Positions 32,952 through 33,599 of a DNA stretch of 33,599 bases are shown here, one piece after another. The notes beneath the pieces are model-generated. The model saw only the letters and a program-made list of their open reading frames with translations. It made no database searches and was not told the origin of the DNA. The stretch is from ZC4RG17 sp036380875. GTDB taxonomy: Bacteria; Actinomycetota; Acidimicrobiia; Spongiisociales; ZC4RG35. The stretch's first letter is position 1. Every line of letters starts with the position of its first letter. The position numbers were made by a program, and so were the translations under genes. The stretch is taken from contig DASVDX010000093.1 in NCBI GenBank assembly GCA_036380875.1, positions 1-33,599 of the forward strand, given 5' to 3'.

Positions 32952-33206
32952 ATGATCGGTTTCATAGTTGCAGGTTTGGTCATCGGCGCCATCGCCCGGC
33001 TCTTGCGGCCCGGCCGTCAGAACCTCGGGTGGATCGCCACCCTGCTCATCGGCGTGGCGGGTTCCCTCGTCGGTGGTCTGGTAGCCAGCCTCCTCGGAAC
33101 CGGCAACATCTGGGAGCTCAACGTCCTGGGCTTCATCGTCGCCGTGATCGCAGCAGTCATCTTCGTGGGAGTGGCGGAAGGCATGACCGCCAACCGCACC
33201 ACCTGA
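32952..33206 (+). CDS. GlsB/YeaQ/YmgE-family small membrane protein
   Basis: The 84-residue protein has three hydrophobic helices with the family pattern: MIGFIVAGLVIGAIARLLRP then LGWIATLLIGVAGSLVGGLV and LGFIVAVIAAVIFVGVAEGM. The 'LRPGRQNLGWIATLLIG' loop is the transglycosylase-associated signature, though no enzyme activity is shown for the family; relatives are stress-induced. AAGGAG (32941-32946) stands before the ATG. It lies 86 bp after glnD and before a terminator, and could be transcribed on its own. Confidence 0.9.
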   Translation: MIGFIVAGLVIGAIARLLRPGRQNLGWIATLLIGVAGSLVGGLVASLLGTGNIWELNVLGFIVAVIAAVIFVGVAEGMTANRTT

Positions 33207-33207
33207 G

Positions 33208-33599
33208 TCAACGAAGAACAGCCCGATTCCAGACGGCCGGCGTGTTTTGACCGCCGGCCGTTCTGTTTGCGTTGGAACTCACCATCTGGTTCAAGCCTCC
33301 CGAGGGTTTCCCATCGCTGATGTTGACGTTGAGTCCGAAGACGAGACCCGGCGCGGGATCCATTCCGAGAGCCTCCCACGGAATCGCCGCTTCGATCACG
33401 TAGCCCCTGTCGATTGCTGATGCGACGGCTTGCACACCCGTGTCCTCGCCTGACAGGCCGGGCACGAAGACGCCTCCCTGGGGCACGTTGATCGCCACCA
33501 CGACTGCTCCTGAACGGTCGCCGGGGGCGAGGATCACGTGCTTGTCCCCGGACCGGAGGCTCTCGGCTCCCTCCGAGTCGGGGCCGATCTCGAAATGAA
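33208..33599 (-). CDS. C-terminal part of a protein with a CBM9-like domain (runs off the right edge)
   Basis: The frame is open from the right edge to a TGA at 33208-33210, 130 codons, with no need for an internal start. It reads HFEIGPDSEGAESLRSGDKH, then AVVVAINVPQGGVFVPG, then the CBM9-like core GYVIEAAIPWEALGMDPAPG, LVFGLNVNISDGKPSGGLNQ and NTPAVWNRAVL. The E..IPW..LG and G..FG.NV.I.D pattern is the carbohydrate-binding module 9 (DOMON-like) signature found at the ends of secreted glycosidases, cytochrome-linked or surface proteins. The catalytic or anchoring part lies outside the window, so the whole protein's function is unknown. Confidence 0.75.
   Translation of the reverse strand, partial: HFEIGPDSEGAESLRSGDKHVILAPGDRSGAVVVAINVPQGGVFVPGLSGEDTGVQAVASAIDRGYVIEAAIPWEALGMDPAPGLVFGLNVNISDGKPSGGLNQMVSSNANRTAGGQNTPAVWNRAVLR
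33233..33261 (+). terminator. Rho-independent terminator after the GlsB-like gene
   Basis: ACGGCCGGCG (33233-33242) pairs perfectly with CGCCGGCCGT (33252-33261) around a 9-nt loop, followed by TCTGTTTG. It lies 27 bp past the stop. It also falls inside the 3' coding end of the convergent CBM9-like gene, so its shape is shared by both strands. Confidence 0.75.

Noticed and set aside
1..33599. CRISPR array, rRNA genes, transposases, toxin-antitoxin or phage-defence genes
   Set aside because: Looked for on both strands; no regularly spaced repeats, rRNA sequence or recognisable proteins of these kinds were seen.

Overview
The window is GC-rich bacterial DNA with compact gene spacing, 4-bp ATGA overlaps, many GTG starts and few Shine-Dalgarno-less genes that instead carry a TANNNT hexamer 6-9 bp before the start codon. 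Gene content (LytR C-terminal-domain protein, WS/DGAT wax-ester/triacylglycerol synthase, ECF sigma factor with DGPF partner, DUF6510 zinc ribbon, cyclase-ATPase-TPR regulator, a GlnR-like box before amtB) points to an actinobacterium, probably a less-studied lineage such as Acidimicrobiia. The class-level assignment is inference.

Layout. (1) 1-500: N-terminal part of a tyrosine recombinase leaving the left edge, then tRNA-Thr(TGT). (2) 0.6-3.3 kb, plus strand: LytR_C-domain protein, membrane protein and AI-2E/PerM-type permease. (3) 3.3-9.2 kb, minus strand: a complete branched-chain amino acid ABC importer read as livK-livH-livM-livG-livF, with a strong hairpin between livK and livH. (4) 9.3-11.5 kb, plus: AlaX-like editing protein, CvpA-CAP fusion, small conserved protein. 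(5) 11.4-13.8 kb, minus: EamA permease and WS/DGAT acyltransferase. (6) 13.9-20.3 kb: beta-propeller lipoprotein, helical hypothetical protein, tRNA-Arg(CCT), a 913-residue cyclase-ATPase-TPR regulator and another lipoprotein. (7) 20.5-22.5 kb, plus: rhodanese, sulfite-oxidase-like molybdoprotein, FAD/NAD(P) reductase and DUF6510 zinc ribbon, a probable sulfur/redox module. (8) 22.5-28.7 kb: VOC protein, HdeD-like protein, then a stretch with several lesions (a cyclase-domain relic, an ECF42-type sigma gene fused in frame to its DGPF partner except for one TAG, and an SMP-30 gene with two frameshifts), DUF1905 protein and a BBE-like FAD oxidoreductase. (9) 28.7-32.9 kb, plus: nitrogen operon amtB-glnK-glnD preceded by a GlnR-like box. 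(10) GlsB-like small membrane protein with a terminator, converging on the 3' end of a CBM9-like protein that runs off the right edge.

Functionally the best-defined units are nitrogen uptake and sensing (Amt channel, PII protein with conserved Tyr51, GlnD modifying enzyme) and amino acid import. I saw no CRISPR array, rRNA, transposase or biosynthetic cluster. The items most worth checking are the TAG-separated DGPF-sigma pair, the GlnR-like box, the perfect 14-bp inverted repeat at 26053-26085, the decayed cyclase domain, and the lineage-style leaderless starts.
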